A stretch of DNA of 64,000 bases from Tardiphaga sp. P9-11 (GTDB lineage: Bacteria; Pseudomonadota; Alphaproteobacteria; Rhizobiales; Xanthobacteraceae): assembly GCF_008329525.1 (NCBI RefSeq), contig NZ_NPKQ01000003.1:186001-250000 (forward strand), given 5' to 3'. A program made the translations under genes and the position numbers. Numbering within the stretch: the stretch's first letter is position 1; each line of letters starts with the position of its first letter. Below the pieces are notes generated by a model. It worked only from the letters and a program-made list of their open reading frames with translations. It was not told the origin of the DNA and made no database searches. Of the stretch, positions 33,121 to 42,282 are shown in pieces.

Positions 33121-33849
33121 ATGCCGCGCTCCCCCTCCAGGTCAAGTTTGAACAAGGCGGCACTGCCGCCCGATACGCGTATCTATGCCATCGGCGACAT
33201 TCACGGGCGCGCCGACCTGCTGCAGGAGACCATCGCGCGTATCGATGAGGACATCCAACGCCGCCCGATCACCTATGCGGCGGAAGTCTATATCGGCGAT
33301 TACATCGATCGTGGCGCGGATTCGAAAGGTGTGATCGATTTGCTGGCAGTCCGCATGGTTCACAATCATGCAATCTGCCTGCGCGGCAATCACGAAGCCA
33401 TCATGGAAGACTTCCTGGAGGATGCCAGCGTGCTCGAGCACTGGCGCCAACTGGGCGGACTTCAGACTCTCGCGTCCTATGGTGTTTCTCCATCGCGCAC
33501 GGCAGCGGCGGGCGACGTGCAGAAAGCCTTTCACGCCGCATTCCCCCCGGCGCACGACGCCTTTTTGCGTTGCCTGCGGAACAATATCAGGTGCGGCGAC
33601 TTTCTGTTCGTTCACGCGGGCATACGTCCCAATGTTCCGCTGTCGTCTCAAGATCCGCATGATCTGATGTGGATCAGGGATGAATTTTTGGATTCAAAGA
33701 GCGATCATGGCGTCTATGTGGTGCACGGACACACGCCGGTTCCCCATCCGGATATCAAAGACAATCGTGTGAATATCGACACAGGGGCATGGCGCAGCGG
33801 AACTCTCACTTGCATCGCCATTGAAGGCACCGAGATTCTGGTTCTGTAA
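33121..33849 (+). CDS. PPP-family metallophosphatase (serine/threonine phosphatase-like)
   Basis: Calcineurin-like phosphoesterase of 242 residues. All metal-binding motifs are present: GDIHGR (25-30), GDYIDRG (59-65), RGNHE (88-92), FVHAGI and VVHGHTPV, as in bacterial PrpA/lambda-type phosphatases. I used the ATG at 33121 rather than a TTG nine bases earlier. It lies immediately before the export genes. Many exopolysaccharide loci carry a low-molecular-weight tyrosine phosphatase to reset the co-polymerase kinase; none is seen here, so this protein may play a regulatory dephosphorylation role. That role is inference. Confidence 0.88.
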   Translation: MPRSPSRSSLNKAALPPDTRIYAIGDIHGRADLLQETIARIDEDIQRRPITYAAEVYIGDYIDRGADSKGVIDLLAVRMVHNHAICLRGNHEAIMEDFLEDASVLEHWRQLGGLQTLASYGVSPSRTAAAGDVQKAFHAAFPPAHDAFLRCLRNNIRCGDFLFVHAGIRPNVPLSSQDPHDLMWIRDEFLDSKSDHGVYVVHGHTPVPHPDIKDNRVNIDTGAWRSGTLTCIAIEGTEILVL

Positions 33850-33998
33850 GAACACACTAGTACGCAATCTGCGCACTCAGTGATTACACCACATTCTTTC
33901 GCCGTTTTTTGCCGGACACTCTCCGCGCGACAGTCATCCGTTCAATTGTCATCGAATTGATGCCGATGATCACAATGATGTTGTGTTGGGGGTCTAAC

Positions 33999-34580
33999 AT
34001 GTTTCGAACGAGCCGATGTGCCGGCATTTTGATAGTACCGGTGCTTTCATTCTTCCTTGCTGGCGTCGCTCCGCCGATCGCGCTCGCGCAGGACCAGCGG
34101 ATTTCCGCGGCCTCGCCGTCAGGCACCTATCTACTTGGACCGACCGACAGGATTCGTCTGAAGGTTTATGGCGAAGCTGATATCACCGGCGAATATGAGG
34201 TCGACAGCAACGGATTTGTATCGATTCCACTTGCGGGCCACGTGAAGGCCGCTGGCCTCACCACACGGCAACTGGAAAAAGGCATCACGTCTGCGCTGGC
34301 CAAGGGAATCGTGCGGGATCCGCGCGTCAACGTGGAAATCGCACTGTATCGCCCCTTCTATATCCTCGGCGAAGTGAAGAAGAGCGGCGAATATCCTTAT
34401 CGCATGGGCCTGACCGTGATGGACGCCGTCGCGACCGCGGGTGGATTCACTTATCGCGCCAATGAGAACAAAGTGTATTTGCGGCGGTCGGGCTCAACCG
34501 TCGAAGAGATCTATGCGCTCGATTCGCCAGTACTGGTATTTCCCGGCGACAATGTGCGTGTCCCGGAACGATACTTCTGA
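33999..34580 (+). CDS. Polysaccharide export protein (Wza/ExoF-like)
   Basis: Exported protein of 193 residues with a Poly_export domain and one SLBB domain. The ATG at 33999 follows GGGGG and opens a signal peptide (MFRTSRCAGILIVPVLSFFLAG, cleaved after ALA). No lipobox cysteine follows, so it is periplasmic ExoF/GumB-like rather than a lipoprotein Wza. The domain begins YLLGPTDRIRLKVYGEADITGEYEV and the SLBB part reads FYILGEVKKSGEYPYRMGLTVMDAVATAGGF. It is short compared with Wza, lacking further SLBB repeats. With the downstream barrel and co-polymerase it should form the export channel. Confidence 0.92.
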   Translation: MFRTSRCAGILIVPVLSFFLAGVAPPIALAQDQRISAASPSGTYLLGPTDRIRLKVYGEADITGEYEVDSNGFVSIPLAGHVKAAGLTTRQLEKGITSALAKGIVRDPRVNVEIALYRPFYILGEVKKSGEYPYRMGLTVMDAVATAGGFTYRANENKVYLRRSGSTVEEIYALDSPVLVFPGDNVRVPERYF

Positions 34581-34889
34581 ACTCATCATTTTTGATTTTG
34601 TCTGATGTGTAGTGAACGATGCGCGCCTTCATGTCGCGCGTCGCCATAGTCTCGACTTTTTGCGATGCGTATTCTTGTGCACTGCGATGGACTTCATTTC
34701 GCACTTCACATTGTGGGCAGCAAAGAGAAGGACGTTTCATCAGACGAGTGTTGAGTGCGCTAGTGGGGGCGCGACATTCATCACGGGCTTGCTGAGTTTG
34801 CGAGCTCCAGGATGAATTTCTAAGCAGCAATCAAGTCTCGACGACAATTCGATGGCGGAGGAATGCATGTTCTTCGCAAGGGATGAGTG
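34581..34889. other. Intergenic region before the outer-membrane barrel gene
   Basis: About 310 bases. GC-rich inverted fragments near 34620-34645 (GCGCG...CGCGC) are the only structure I notice. No gene is supported. Confidence 0.5.
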
Positions 34890-36314
34890 ATGAAATGTAC
34901 GCTTGCGTCAGCAGGATCGGATGCGATCAGCGAAGGGACGGACGGGCTGCGCTCGACTCTCGTCGCGCGCCGCGCCCTTCGTGTCGTTCCGTGGCCCGCG
35001 ACCGTGATTCTGCTTGGTATTGCATCACCCGCCAACGCTCAGGCGATTCCGCTGACCAGCGACGAGCTCGCGCCGCCCTGGAATGCGCAACGGATTTTCG
35101 AGCCGACCGCGCTGCCCGATCTGGTCGACCGGGATAACCGCGAAGAAGTAGCGCCCGAGGACATGCCAGTGAAACAGCGACAGCAACCTGGCTATGAACC
35201 CGTCGGCATCCGTCAGGGATCCTGGATGTTCAACCCGTCGCTGATGACGGGTGCGCTCTATGACAGCAATGTGTTTGCCTCGAACACGCAGAAGCGCGGT
35301 GACGTCGCGGCGGTGATCGAACCGAGCCTGCGCGCGCACACGCTGTGGGAGCGGCATGGCATCGACATCAAGCTCAATTCACGAACCACGGCCTATAATG
35401 AAAATTCGAGCCTCGACCAGACCGATGTGAGCCTGAAGGGCGCCGGCTGGATCGATATCGCCAATGACATGATCGTGCTGGGCAGTTTCCAGATCGCGCA
35501 TCTCAACGAGGGCGTGGGATCGCTGAGCTCGCCTGCCAATGCCGTGACGCCAACTCCTTATAATCTGATGTCCGGCGACCTGACCGTCCGCAAGGAATTC
35601 AACCGGCTGTCGACGTCGATCGGCGCGCGGGTCGACTCCTACGATTTCGGCACGGCGCGCGCGCAGGACGGCAACCTGATCGACCAGAGCAGCCGCGACG
35701 GCCAGATCTATGCGCTTCATGGCCGCGTCGATTATGCGTTCTCGCCAGTGCTCGGGTGGTTCGGCGGCGTCGAAGGCAACCAGCGCAATATCCGCGGCGT
35801 GCCCGGCCAGACGCTGGACTCCACTGGCTATCGCGCCCTCTCCGGCTTCACGGTCGGTTTCGGCAATCTGATCCGTGGTGAATTCGGCGGCGGCTACGTG
35901 GAGCAGCGCTTTGACAATCCGCTGATCGGCACCGTCGATGGGCCGTCCTATCGCGCCAAACTCACCTGGAGCCCGACGCGATTGATGGATATCCACGTCA
36001 AGGCCGAACAACTCGTCACGCAGACATCCGATACCAGCTCGACCGGTGTACTGGCCAACGCCGTGCAGGTCGGCATCGACTACGAGCTGCGTCGCAACGT
36101 CATCCTGTCGCTCGCCGGCGCCTATGAGACCGATCGCTTCTTCGGCCAGGCCCGCAAGGACCGCGTGACCACGACCAATGCCAGCGTGAAGTATTTGATG
36201 AACCGCTTCAGCGCGATCTCGGCCTATCACCGCTACACATCGCGTGACAGCGATATACCCACCTTCAGCTACGACAAACACCAGGTAGGGCTCAATGTTA
36301 CAGCGCAATTTTGA
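34890..36314 (+). CDS. Outer-membrane beta-barrel protein of exopolysaccharide export (BBP2-type)
   Basis: A 474-residue outer-membrane protein. A long N-terminus precedes a signal-like hydrophobic stretch (VVPWPATVILLGIASPANAQA, cleavage near residue 50). A periplasmic segment is followed by many alternating amphipathic strands beginning WMFNPSLMTGALYDSNVFA and ending in Phe (LNVTAQF), as expected for BAM recognition. It looks like the BBP2_2 family found beside Wzc-like genes in rhizobia. The start follows AAGGG; a GTG one codon earlier is possible. Its 3' end overlaps the co-polymerase gene by 20 bases. Confidence 0.86.
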   Translation: MKCTLASAGSDAISEGTDGLRSTLVARRALRVVPWPATVILLGIASPANAQAIPLTSDELAPPWNAQRIFEPTALPDLVDRDNREEVAPEDMPVKQRQQPGYEPVGIRQGSWMFNPSLMTGALYDSNVFASNTQKRGDVAAVIEPSLRAHTLWERHGIDIKLNSRTTAYNENSSLDQTDVSLKGAGWIDIANDMIVLGSFQIAHLNEGVGSLSSPANAVTPTPYNLMSGDLTVRKEFNRLSTSIGARVDSYDFGTARAQDGNLIDQSSRDGQIYALHGRVDYAFSPVLGWFGGVEGNQRNIRGVPGQTLDSTGYRALSGFTVGFGNLIRGEFGGGYVEQRFDNPLIGTVDGPSYRAKLTWSPTRLMDIHVKAEQLVTQTSDTSSTGVLANAVQVGIDYELRRNVILSLAGAYETDRFFGQARKDRVTTTNASVKYLMNRFSAISAYHRYTSRDSDIPTFSYDKHQVGLNVTAQF

Positions 36315-38607
36315 CCAGACCTATCCGGCCGCACCCGAGCCGACCCCGACCGCGGTTGCGGGTTGGCAGGCGCCGACCGTCGATCTCAGGGAAATGGCGC
36401 GCATCCTGCGCCGGCGCTGGCGCGCGGTCGTGCTGCCTGCCGCCGTGCTCGGCGGCATCGCCCTGGCTTATGTCCTGACCGCCACCACTCTTTATACGGC
36501 CAACTCCACCGTGCTGGTCGATCCGCGCCGCGCCAATGTGGTCGAAACCAATCAATCGGTGCTGACCAATTTCGGCACGGACGATGCGACCATCGAGAGC
36601 CAGACGCTGCTGATCCAGTCGCTCACGATCCTCCAGCGCGTGGTCGACAAGTTGAAGCTGACGCAGGATCTCGAGTTCATGCCAAAGCCCGGCCTGCTCG
36701 ATCCGATCCGCAATCTGTTTCGCAGCAGCGGCCCGGTCGATGGCGTGAGCCCCGAAGACGCCGCGCGGGCGTACTCTATATATCTGCTCCAGCGCCGCAT
36801 GAAGGTGACACGACAAGGCACGACATTCCTGGTCGATATCGCCGTCAGCTCGGAATCGCCGCAGAAAGCCGCGACCATCGCCAATGCGGTGGCTGACGCC
36901 TATTTCGAGGAACAGGTCCGCGCCAAATACGACGCGACGCGCATCGCAGCCAAATGGCTCGGCGGCCAGATCGATGCGCTGAAGAACCGCGTCGTCACCT
37001 CCGAACAGGCCGTCGCGGACTATCGTTCCGCCAATAACCTCGCGGTCTCGCAGGGCGTGACGGTCAACGACCAGCAGATCACCGATCTCAACAGCAAGCT
37101 GATTGCTGCCCGGGTGCAGACCGCCGAGGCGCGCGCCAAGTTCGATCAGGTGCAGCAATTGGCGAAAACCGGCGGCGATGCCGGCGGGCTCAATGCCGCC
37201 GTCTCCTCGGAGATGGTGACCAAGCTGCGCGCGCAATATGCCGATATCGCCAAGAACGAAGCCGACCTGACCAGCAAATATGGTCCGCGGCATCCGCAGG
37301 TCGCCAATGTGCGGGCGCAGCTCAAGGACACGCAGCGGCTGATCAACGAGGAAATCGGGCGCATCGTGCAGGGCACGGCGCATGATTATGACGTTGCGAA
37401 ATCGCGCGAGGCGTCGCTGCAGGACAGTTTCGACAAGCTGCAGGGCGTCTCCAGCACGTCCGGTCAGGCAGTGGTCCGGCTGCATGAGCTGCAGCGCGAG
37501 GCCGAGGCGAACCGCACGCTCTATGAGTCATATCTGGCGCGCTCGAAGGAAACGACGGCGCAGGAAAGCCTGGAGATGCCGGACTCCCGCATCGTCAGCT
37601 TTGCCAGCATCCCGCTCAAGCCCTCCGCGCCGAAAACAGCACTTATCCTTGGCTTTGCCATCCTGCTCGGTCTCGGCGGAGGCACGGTACTGGCATTCCT
37701 GACCGACTATCTCGACGGACGGATCAAGACGCTGGAGCAGGCCGAAGAGATTTCGGGCGTGCCCGCCCTGGCAGCCTTGCCGTCGATCAGCAGCCGCGAA
37801 CTCGCTGGACGTGCCAAACGCGGTCGGACTGAGCTAGGAAATTACGATCCGCGCACCATGCGGCTGCTGCCAGCCGCATTGCAGCCACCACTGATGCGCT
37901 ATGCCATCGAGGAGCCCGGCACGTTCTTCGCCGAAGCGATCCGTGCCGTGCGTCTGGCGATCCAGCGCGCGCGCAAGATCGACACGGTCAAGGTCGTGCT
38001 GGTGACGTCAGGTCTAGAAAGTGAAGGCAAGACAACCTTCGCCGGCAATCTCGCTTTGTCTTTCGCCACGCTGGGCATCAAGACGTTGCTGATCGACGGC
38101 GATCTGCGCAATCCCGGCCTGACCCGCGCCGTCAGCCCCAATGCCGATGCCGGCCTACTGCAGGTCGCAACCGGCGAAGTGACGCTGGAGCGGGCCATCC
38201 TGCTCGATCGCAGCACCGGCCTCTCGATCCTGCCCTCGCCTGCCATCAAGGACGTCGATGCCATCACCGAGCTGATGTTCTCCGAGCAGATCGTCGAAAT
38301 TCTCGACCGTCTGAAGTCGCATTATGAATTGATCATCATCGACTCGCCGCCGCTGATTCCACTCGTCGATGGCCGCGCACTAGCCGAACTCGCCGACCGC
38401 ATTCTGCTGGCGATGGCCTGGAATCAGACACCACGCGAAGTCGTCGCCCACACGATGGAGCTGCTGGCTCCGGTGCATGACCGCATTCTCGGCACCGTGC
38501 TGACCCAGGTCGATCTCAGCAAGATCCGCTTCTACGACTATTATCGCAGCTCGGCCTATCTGAAGCCCTACGGTGTCGCCGCCGCCAGCGCGGGGACCGC
38601 GCGTTGA
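36295..38607 (+). CDS. Wzz/BY-kinase exopolysaccharide co-polymerase (Wzc/ExoP-like)
   Basis: Inner-membrane polysaccharide co-polymerase and bacterial tyrosine kinase, 770 residues. The N-terminal Wzz domain begins with VDLREMARILRRRW and TM1 (about 43-62). A large periplasmic coiled coil (residues about 170-430, with EVGRIVQ-like and GNVR regions) precedes TM2 (ALILGFAILLGLGGGTVLAFL). The cytoplasmic kinase has Walker A SGLESEGKTT, Walker A' LLIDGDLRNPG and Walker B LIIIDSPP. The C-terminal tyrosine cluster is modest (FYDYYRSSAYLKPYG). It should control chain length with the export protein and barrel. Confidence 0.94.
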   Translation: MLQRNFDQTYPAAPEPTPTAVAGWQAPTVDLREMARILRRRWRAVVLPAAVLGGIALAYVLTATTLYTANSTVLVDPRRANVVETNQSVLTNFGTDDATIESQTLLIQSLTILQRVVDKLKLTQDLEFMPKPGLLDPIRNLFRSSGPVDGVSPEDAARAYSIYLLQRRMKVTRQGTTFLVDIAVSSESPQKAATIANAVADAYFEEQVRAKYDATRIAAKWLGGQIDALKNRVVTSEQAVADYRSANNLAVSQGVTVNDQQITDLNSKLIAARVQTAEARAKFDQVQQLAKTGGDAGGLNAAVSSEMVTKLRAQYADIAKNEADLTSKYGPRHPQVANVRAQLKDTQRLINEEIGRIVQGTAHDYDVAKSREASLQDSFDKLQGVSSTSGQAVVRLHELQREAEANRTLYESYLARSKETTAQESLEMPDSRIVSFASIPLKPSAPKTALILGFAILLGLGGGTVLAFLTDYLDGRIKTLEQAEEISGVPALAALPSISSRELAGRAKRGRTELGNYDPRTMRLLPAALQPPLMRYAIEEPGTFFAEAIRAVRLAIQRARKIDTVKVVLVTSGLESEGKTTFAGNLALSFATLGIKTLLIDGDLRNPGLTRAVSPNADAGLLQVATGEVTLERAILLDRSTGLSILPSPAIKDVDAITELMFSEQIVEILDRLKSHYELIIIDSPPLIPLVDGRALAELADRILLAMAWNQTPREVVAHTMELLAPVHDRILGTVLTQVDLSKIRFYDYYRSSAYLKPYGVAAASAGTAR

Positions 38608-40025
38608 CATTGAGCCGGACCGCGCCGCTCAGGCTGCATCGCAATGGCGGCCTCGCCGCGGCAGGCCCGCGTGCGCGCGTTCCGCAACGACGTCAGATCG
38701 TCAATGTAGCCCAGCTCATCAATCTGATGATTGTGGGCGTCCTGCTCGGCGCCATCGTCGCGATCTTCACGCTGTCCGGCGGCGTTCTGACCAACCTCAA
38801 GATCCATTACCTGACACCCGGCGGAAATTTTCTCGAGAAGCTGCACCCCGGCACCTATGCGACCTTCATCGCGATGCTGCTGCTGCTGATGCGCGACGGC
38901 GATCCGATCGGAGAGATCAACCGTGCCTTCACGGACGCCAAGCTTTTGCTGGTGCATCTGTTCTGCTGGTTTGTCCTGTTGATCCAGATGTTCGTGCTGG
39001 AACGCCCGTTCACGGTCATCATCGACACATTCCTGCTGCCGGTTCTGCTGTGCTTGCTGATCTGGCGGCTGACGCCGGCGCAGCGGCGGCCGCTGGTCTG
39101 GGCCATCCATGCGACGCTGCTGCTCAACATCGTGATTGGCTATTACGAGTATTTTTCCGGGCATCGCATCATTCCGCTGACGCTCGGCAGCGTGCTGGTA
39201 GTCGGTGAATGGCGCTCGGCTGCGCTTCTCGGCCATCCGCTGACGGCCTCGGGCATCATCGGCGCCTATATCATGGCGCTGGTGCTGCGACCGGCCATCT
39301 GCCCGCCGATCATGATCCGCGTGCCATTAATCGCCTTCAGTCTGGGCTCGCTGATGGCCTTCGGCGGCCGTACCGCACTGATGACCGTATTGTTCGTGCT
39401 GGCTTGCCTCGGTCTGCTTGAAACGATCCGGCTGATCCGTGGCAAGCGCGTGCCGCTGCTGTTCGCGGTCGGCGCGATCTGCTTCATCTTTGCCGCTGCC
39501 GGCGTCGTGTTCGCGGCGCTCTATCTCGGCATCTTCGACAAGATGCTGCTGCGCTTTTCGTCGGACAAGGGCAGCGCCATGGCGCGCTTTGCGACCTTCG
39601 ACATGCTCAATCATTTCCAGTGGAGCGAACTGATTCTCGGGCCCAATCCGGTTCGCGTGAACGCGCTGCAGTCGCAGCTCGGTTTGAATTATGGCATCGA
39701 GAATTTCTGGGTGTCCTGCATCGTGCAATTCGGCCTGATCCACACCATCCTGATCACGCTGGGCCTGACCTGTTTCTTCATCGAACTGCTGCGCCGGTCG
39801 GACCGCGCGGCCTTCGCCATCTTGCTGCTGATCCTGATGATTGCCGCCAGCTCGGTGAGCTTCTCGTCGAAGAACATCCAGCTCGCTCAGCTCGTTCTAC
39901 TCATCGCGCTGCTGTTGCCGCGCGAACGGGCACCGAACATCGCGCCGCCGCATCCACTTCACCCGAGGCCGCCGATGGCCGCCCCGCATGTCCGCGCCAT
40001 CCCTCGGGGTCAGGAGTTCGCATGA
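38604..40025 (+). CDS. Polysaccharide polymerase / O-antigen ligase-like membrane protein
   Basis: A 473-residue integral membrane protein with about ten to eleven hydrophobic segments and a larger loop near residues 300-345, fitting Wzy/O-antigen-ligase or VpsF-type polymerases. The TTG start at 38604 overlaps the preceding TGA (TTGA); no better ATG exists near the N-terminus. A Pro/Arg-rich cytoplasmic tail (APPHPLHPRPPMAAPH) ends the protein. Sequence motifs are weak in this class, so the call rests on topology and position between co-polymerase and glycosyltransferase genes. Confidence 0.78.
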   Translation: MTLSRTAPLRLHRNGGLAAAGPRARVPQRRQIVNVAQLINLMIVGVLLGAIVAIFTLSGGVLTNLKIHYLTPGGNFLEKLHPGTYATFIAMLLLLMRDGDPIGEINRAFTDAKLLLVHLFCWFVLLIQMFVLERPFTVIIDTFLLPVLLCLLIWRLTPAQRRPLVWAIHATLLLNIVIGYYEYFSGHRIIPLTLGSVLVVGEWRSAALLGHPLTASGIIGAYIMALVLRPAICPPIMIRVPLIAFSLGSLMAFGGRTALMTVLFVLACLGLLETIRLIRGKRVPLLFAVGAICFIFAAAGVVFAALYLGIFDKMLLRFSSDKGSAMARFATFDMLNHFQWSELILGPNPVRVNALQSQLGLNYGIENFWVSCIVQFGLIHTILITLGLTCFFIELLRRSDRAAFAILLLILMIAASSVSFSSKNIQLAQLVLLIALLLPRERAPNIAPPHPLHPRPPMAAPHVRAIPRGQEFA

Positions 40026-41104
40026 CCATCTATGTCGACCACACCCATCTCGGACGTCACGTGACCGGGCTCGAACGGATCACGCTGGAGCTGTTTTCGG
40101 AACAGGCGCTGGCACCGCTCGATGTCGTGCCCATTACCTCCCGTGGCACCGGCCAGATGGTCGCGACGCAGACTTTCGGTCTGCCGATGCGTCTGGCGTC
40201 TCCCTCGTCGTTCCTGCTGTGCCCCGGCTTTCCGCCAAGCCCGCTGCTGCGACCATTTGCGTCGCGCGTGCTGCCCTATATGCATGACGACTTCCTGCTG
40301 ACGCGACAAGCCGATCTCAATGCCCGCGCGCGACTCTATATGGCGGCCCCCTTCAAGATCGCGCTCAAGAACTATCCGCGTTTCCTGACCAATTCGCGCG
40401 ACACCCAGCGCAAGCTCGCCGAGCATTGTCGCCCCGACGCCGAGATCACGCTGTATCGCCCGCCGGTGCGCAACGTGTTCAAGTTGGAATCCGCCGAGCG
40501 CGCCGAGCGCGAGCCCGAGACGTCGCCACTGCGCGTCGTGGCCCTCGGCACCGTGGAGCCACGCAAGAACTTTATCGCCGCAGCCAGTATCGTCCGTGAG
40601 TTGCGCCAGCACGGCTTTCCCGGCGCGACGCTCGACATCGTCGGCCGCAAAGGCTGGGGCGATGACTGGAAGACACTGGAACGCATGTCTTGTGTGACCC
40701 TGCATGGCTACCAGTCGTCCGAAAACGTGACACGGATTCTCGACGACGCCGATATTTTCCTTTGCACCTCCCATGATGAAGGTCTCGGCTTGCCACTGCT
40801 CGAAGCCCAGTATGCCGGCCTGCCGATCGTGGCGCCAAATGCGCCCGTCTTCCATGAAGTATTGGGCACATCCGGCATCTTCATCAATCCATCGGACCAC
40901 GGCACCGCGGCGTCGCAGATCGGCGGGGCTATCGCGGCTTCGCAGTGGCGCAGGCAGTATGTTGCGGCAGCTACCGAGAACCTCGCGCGCTGGAACGCGC
41001 TGGCAGCGAGTGACCACGACATCGTCATCGACCTGATCGCCGAACTCGCCGGCGGGCAGCTGGCCGGCCGTCGTCCGACGGCGAAGCCCAACGTCGCGCA
41101 TTAG
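40022..41104 (+). CDS. Glycosyltransferase, GT4-like
   Basis: GT-B-fold retaining glycosyltransferase of 360 residues. The start overlaps the upstream stop (ATGA). The nucleotide-sugar domain contains VVALGTVEPRKNFIAAASIVREL, the family opening GLERITLELFS near residue 17, and the E-x7-E motif HDEGLGLPLLEAQYAGLPIVA. It should add one sugar of the repeat unit on the cytoplasmic face of the membrane. Confidence 0.9.
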   Translation: MTIYVDHTHLGRHVTGLERITLELFSEQALAPLDVVPITSRGTGQMVATQTFGLPMRLASPSSFLLCPGFPPSPLLRPFASRVLPYMHDDFLLTRQADLNARARLYMAAPFKIALKNYPRFLTNSRDTQRKLAEHCRPDAEITLYRPPVRNVFKLESAERAEREPETSPLRVVALGTVEPRKNFIAAASIVRELRQHGFPGATLDIVGRKGWGDDWKTLERMSCVTLHGYQSSENVTRILDDADIFLCTSHDEGLGLPLLEAQYAGLPIVAPNAPVFHEVLGTSGIFINPSDHGTAASQIGGAIAASQWRRQYVAAATENLARWNALAASDHDIVIDLIAELAGGQLAGRRPTAKPNVAH

Positions 41105-41123
41105 GATCGCGACGCCGGCGGCC

Positions 41124-42278
41124 ATGCCGGATCGGGGCTACGCCTGGTCCATTCAACAGGGAACACTCTTCTTGCAGCACATCGACACCAGCACACGACA
41201 TCTGGACGGGCTGCGCATCGTTGCGGCCAGCGCCGTCGTGATCCTGCACTATTCCGATTACATCAAGGAATTGCCAATTGGTCGCTTCATGGTGGACCAT
41301 ACCTGGCACTTCAATCTGTTCGTCGACCTGTTCTTCGTCATTTCCGGCTTCGTCATAGCCAGCCAATATCTGGCGAAAGTTGGCTCACCCGCCGCGGTCG
41401 GCCGCTTCCTGTGGCGACGTCTCGCGCGAATCTATCCACTGCATCTGGCAACGCTGGCTTTCTATATCGTGATCGCACTGGCGCTTCATGCGGGCATCGC
41501 CAAGACCGACAACCCGGCACGCTATCCATTCTCTGATCTGCCGGCGCAGTTCCTGCTGCTGCACGCCATCGACGGTGACCGCCTGACCTTCAATTTTCCG
41601 AGCTGGTCACTATCCGCAGAATTCTTCTGCTACGTGCTGTTTCCGTTGATGGTGCTGACGATCGCGCGGAGCAGGACGGTGATTGTGGCCCTCGTCGTGC
41701 TGCCGCTGCTGGCCAACAGCATCTATGCCGTTGCCATGGGCACCGAGCCCTGGCCGGACTGGATCAACAAGGGTGGCGCCTTCCGCGCTTTGCCCGCCTT
41801 CAATCTCGGCATTGCCTGTTGGCTGTTTCGCGACCGGATTGCCCGGCTTCCAGCGATACCGGGCCTGTTGACCACGGCCCTTATCCTGTTCCTGATCTTC
41901 GGCGCGCAGCTTCCGATCATGGCAGCACTGGCAGTCATCTATCTCATCGCGGTGCTCGCCATCCATCACGATCTCTCCGGCCAGACCACCCTGTTCTCGC
42001 GCCTTGGCTTCGAGCGCTGGTCGTCGCTGACCTATTCCTCCTACATGCTGCATATTCCGGTCGCGACCGTCGTCCTCACGCTGGCGGCACGTTTCCTTGC
42101 CCCCGTCATTCCCGGCGGCAAGCTCGCTTTGGTGCCGCTGGCCATCGCCGTTCTTGCCGCCGCCAGTATTCTGTCCCTGCGCTATTTCGAAACGCCCATG
42201 CGGCGCGCGCTCAATGAGGCTTATGATCGCCATTTCAGCACGCGAATTGCCGCGGCGACAGTGCCAAGGCAGACGTGA
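41124..42278 (+). CDS. Acyltransferase-3 family membrane protein (first of two)
   Basis: Integral membrane O-acyltransferase of the OafA/ExoZ type, 384 residues and about ten membrane segments. Landmarks are HLDGLRIVAASAVVILHY (residues about 25-42, with the conserved Arg and His), FFVISGFVIASQYL, RRLARIYPLHL and FPSWSLSAEFFCYVLFPL. The ATG at 41124 is used, but a TTG at 41172 close to the domain start is also possible. It likely acetylates or acylates exopolysaccharide sugars. Confidence 0.9.
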   Translation: MPDRGYAWSIQQGTLFLQHIDTSTRHLDGLRIVAASAVVILHYSDYIKELPIGRFMVDHTWHFNLFVDLFFVISGFVIASQYLAKVGSPAAVGRFLWRRLARIYPLHLATLAFYIVIALALHAGIAKTDNPARYPFSDLPAQFLLLHAIDGDRLTFNFPSWSLSAEFFCYVLFPLMVLTIARSRTVIVALVVLPLLANSIYAVAMGTEPWPDWINKGGAFRALPAFNLGIACWLFRDRIARLPAIPGLLTTALILFLIFGAQLPIMAALAVIYLIAVLAIHHDLSGQTTLFSRLGFERWSSLTYSSYMLHIPVATVVLTLAARFLAPVIPGGKLALVPLAIAVLAAASILSLRYFETPMRRALNEAYDRHFSTRIAAATVPRQT

Positions 42279-42282
42279 CCTG

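Noticed and set aside
34447-34830. A minus-strand frame overlapping the export protein gene
   Set aside because: No ribosome site or recognisable feature, and it overlaps the end of a well-supported gene.
36298-37485. A 395-codon minus-strand frame
   Set aside because: Antisense to the co-polymerase; no domain features.
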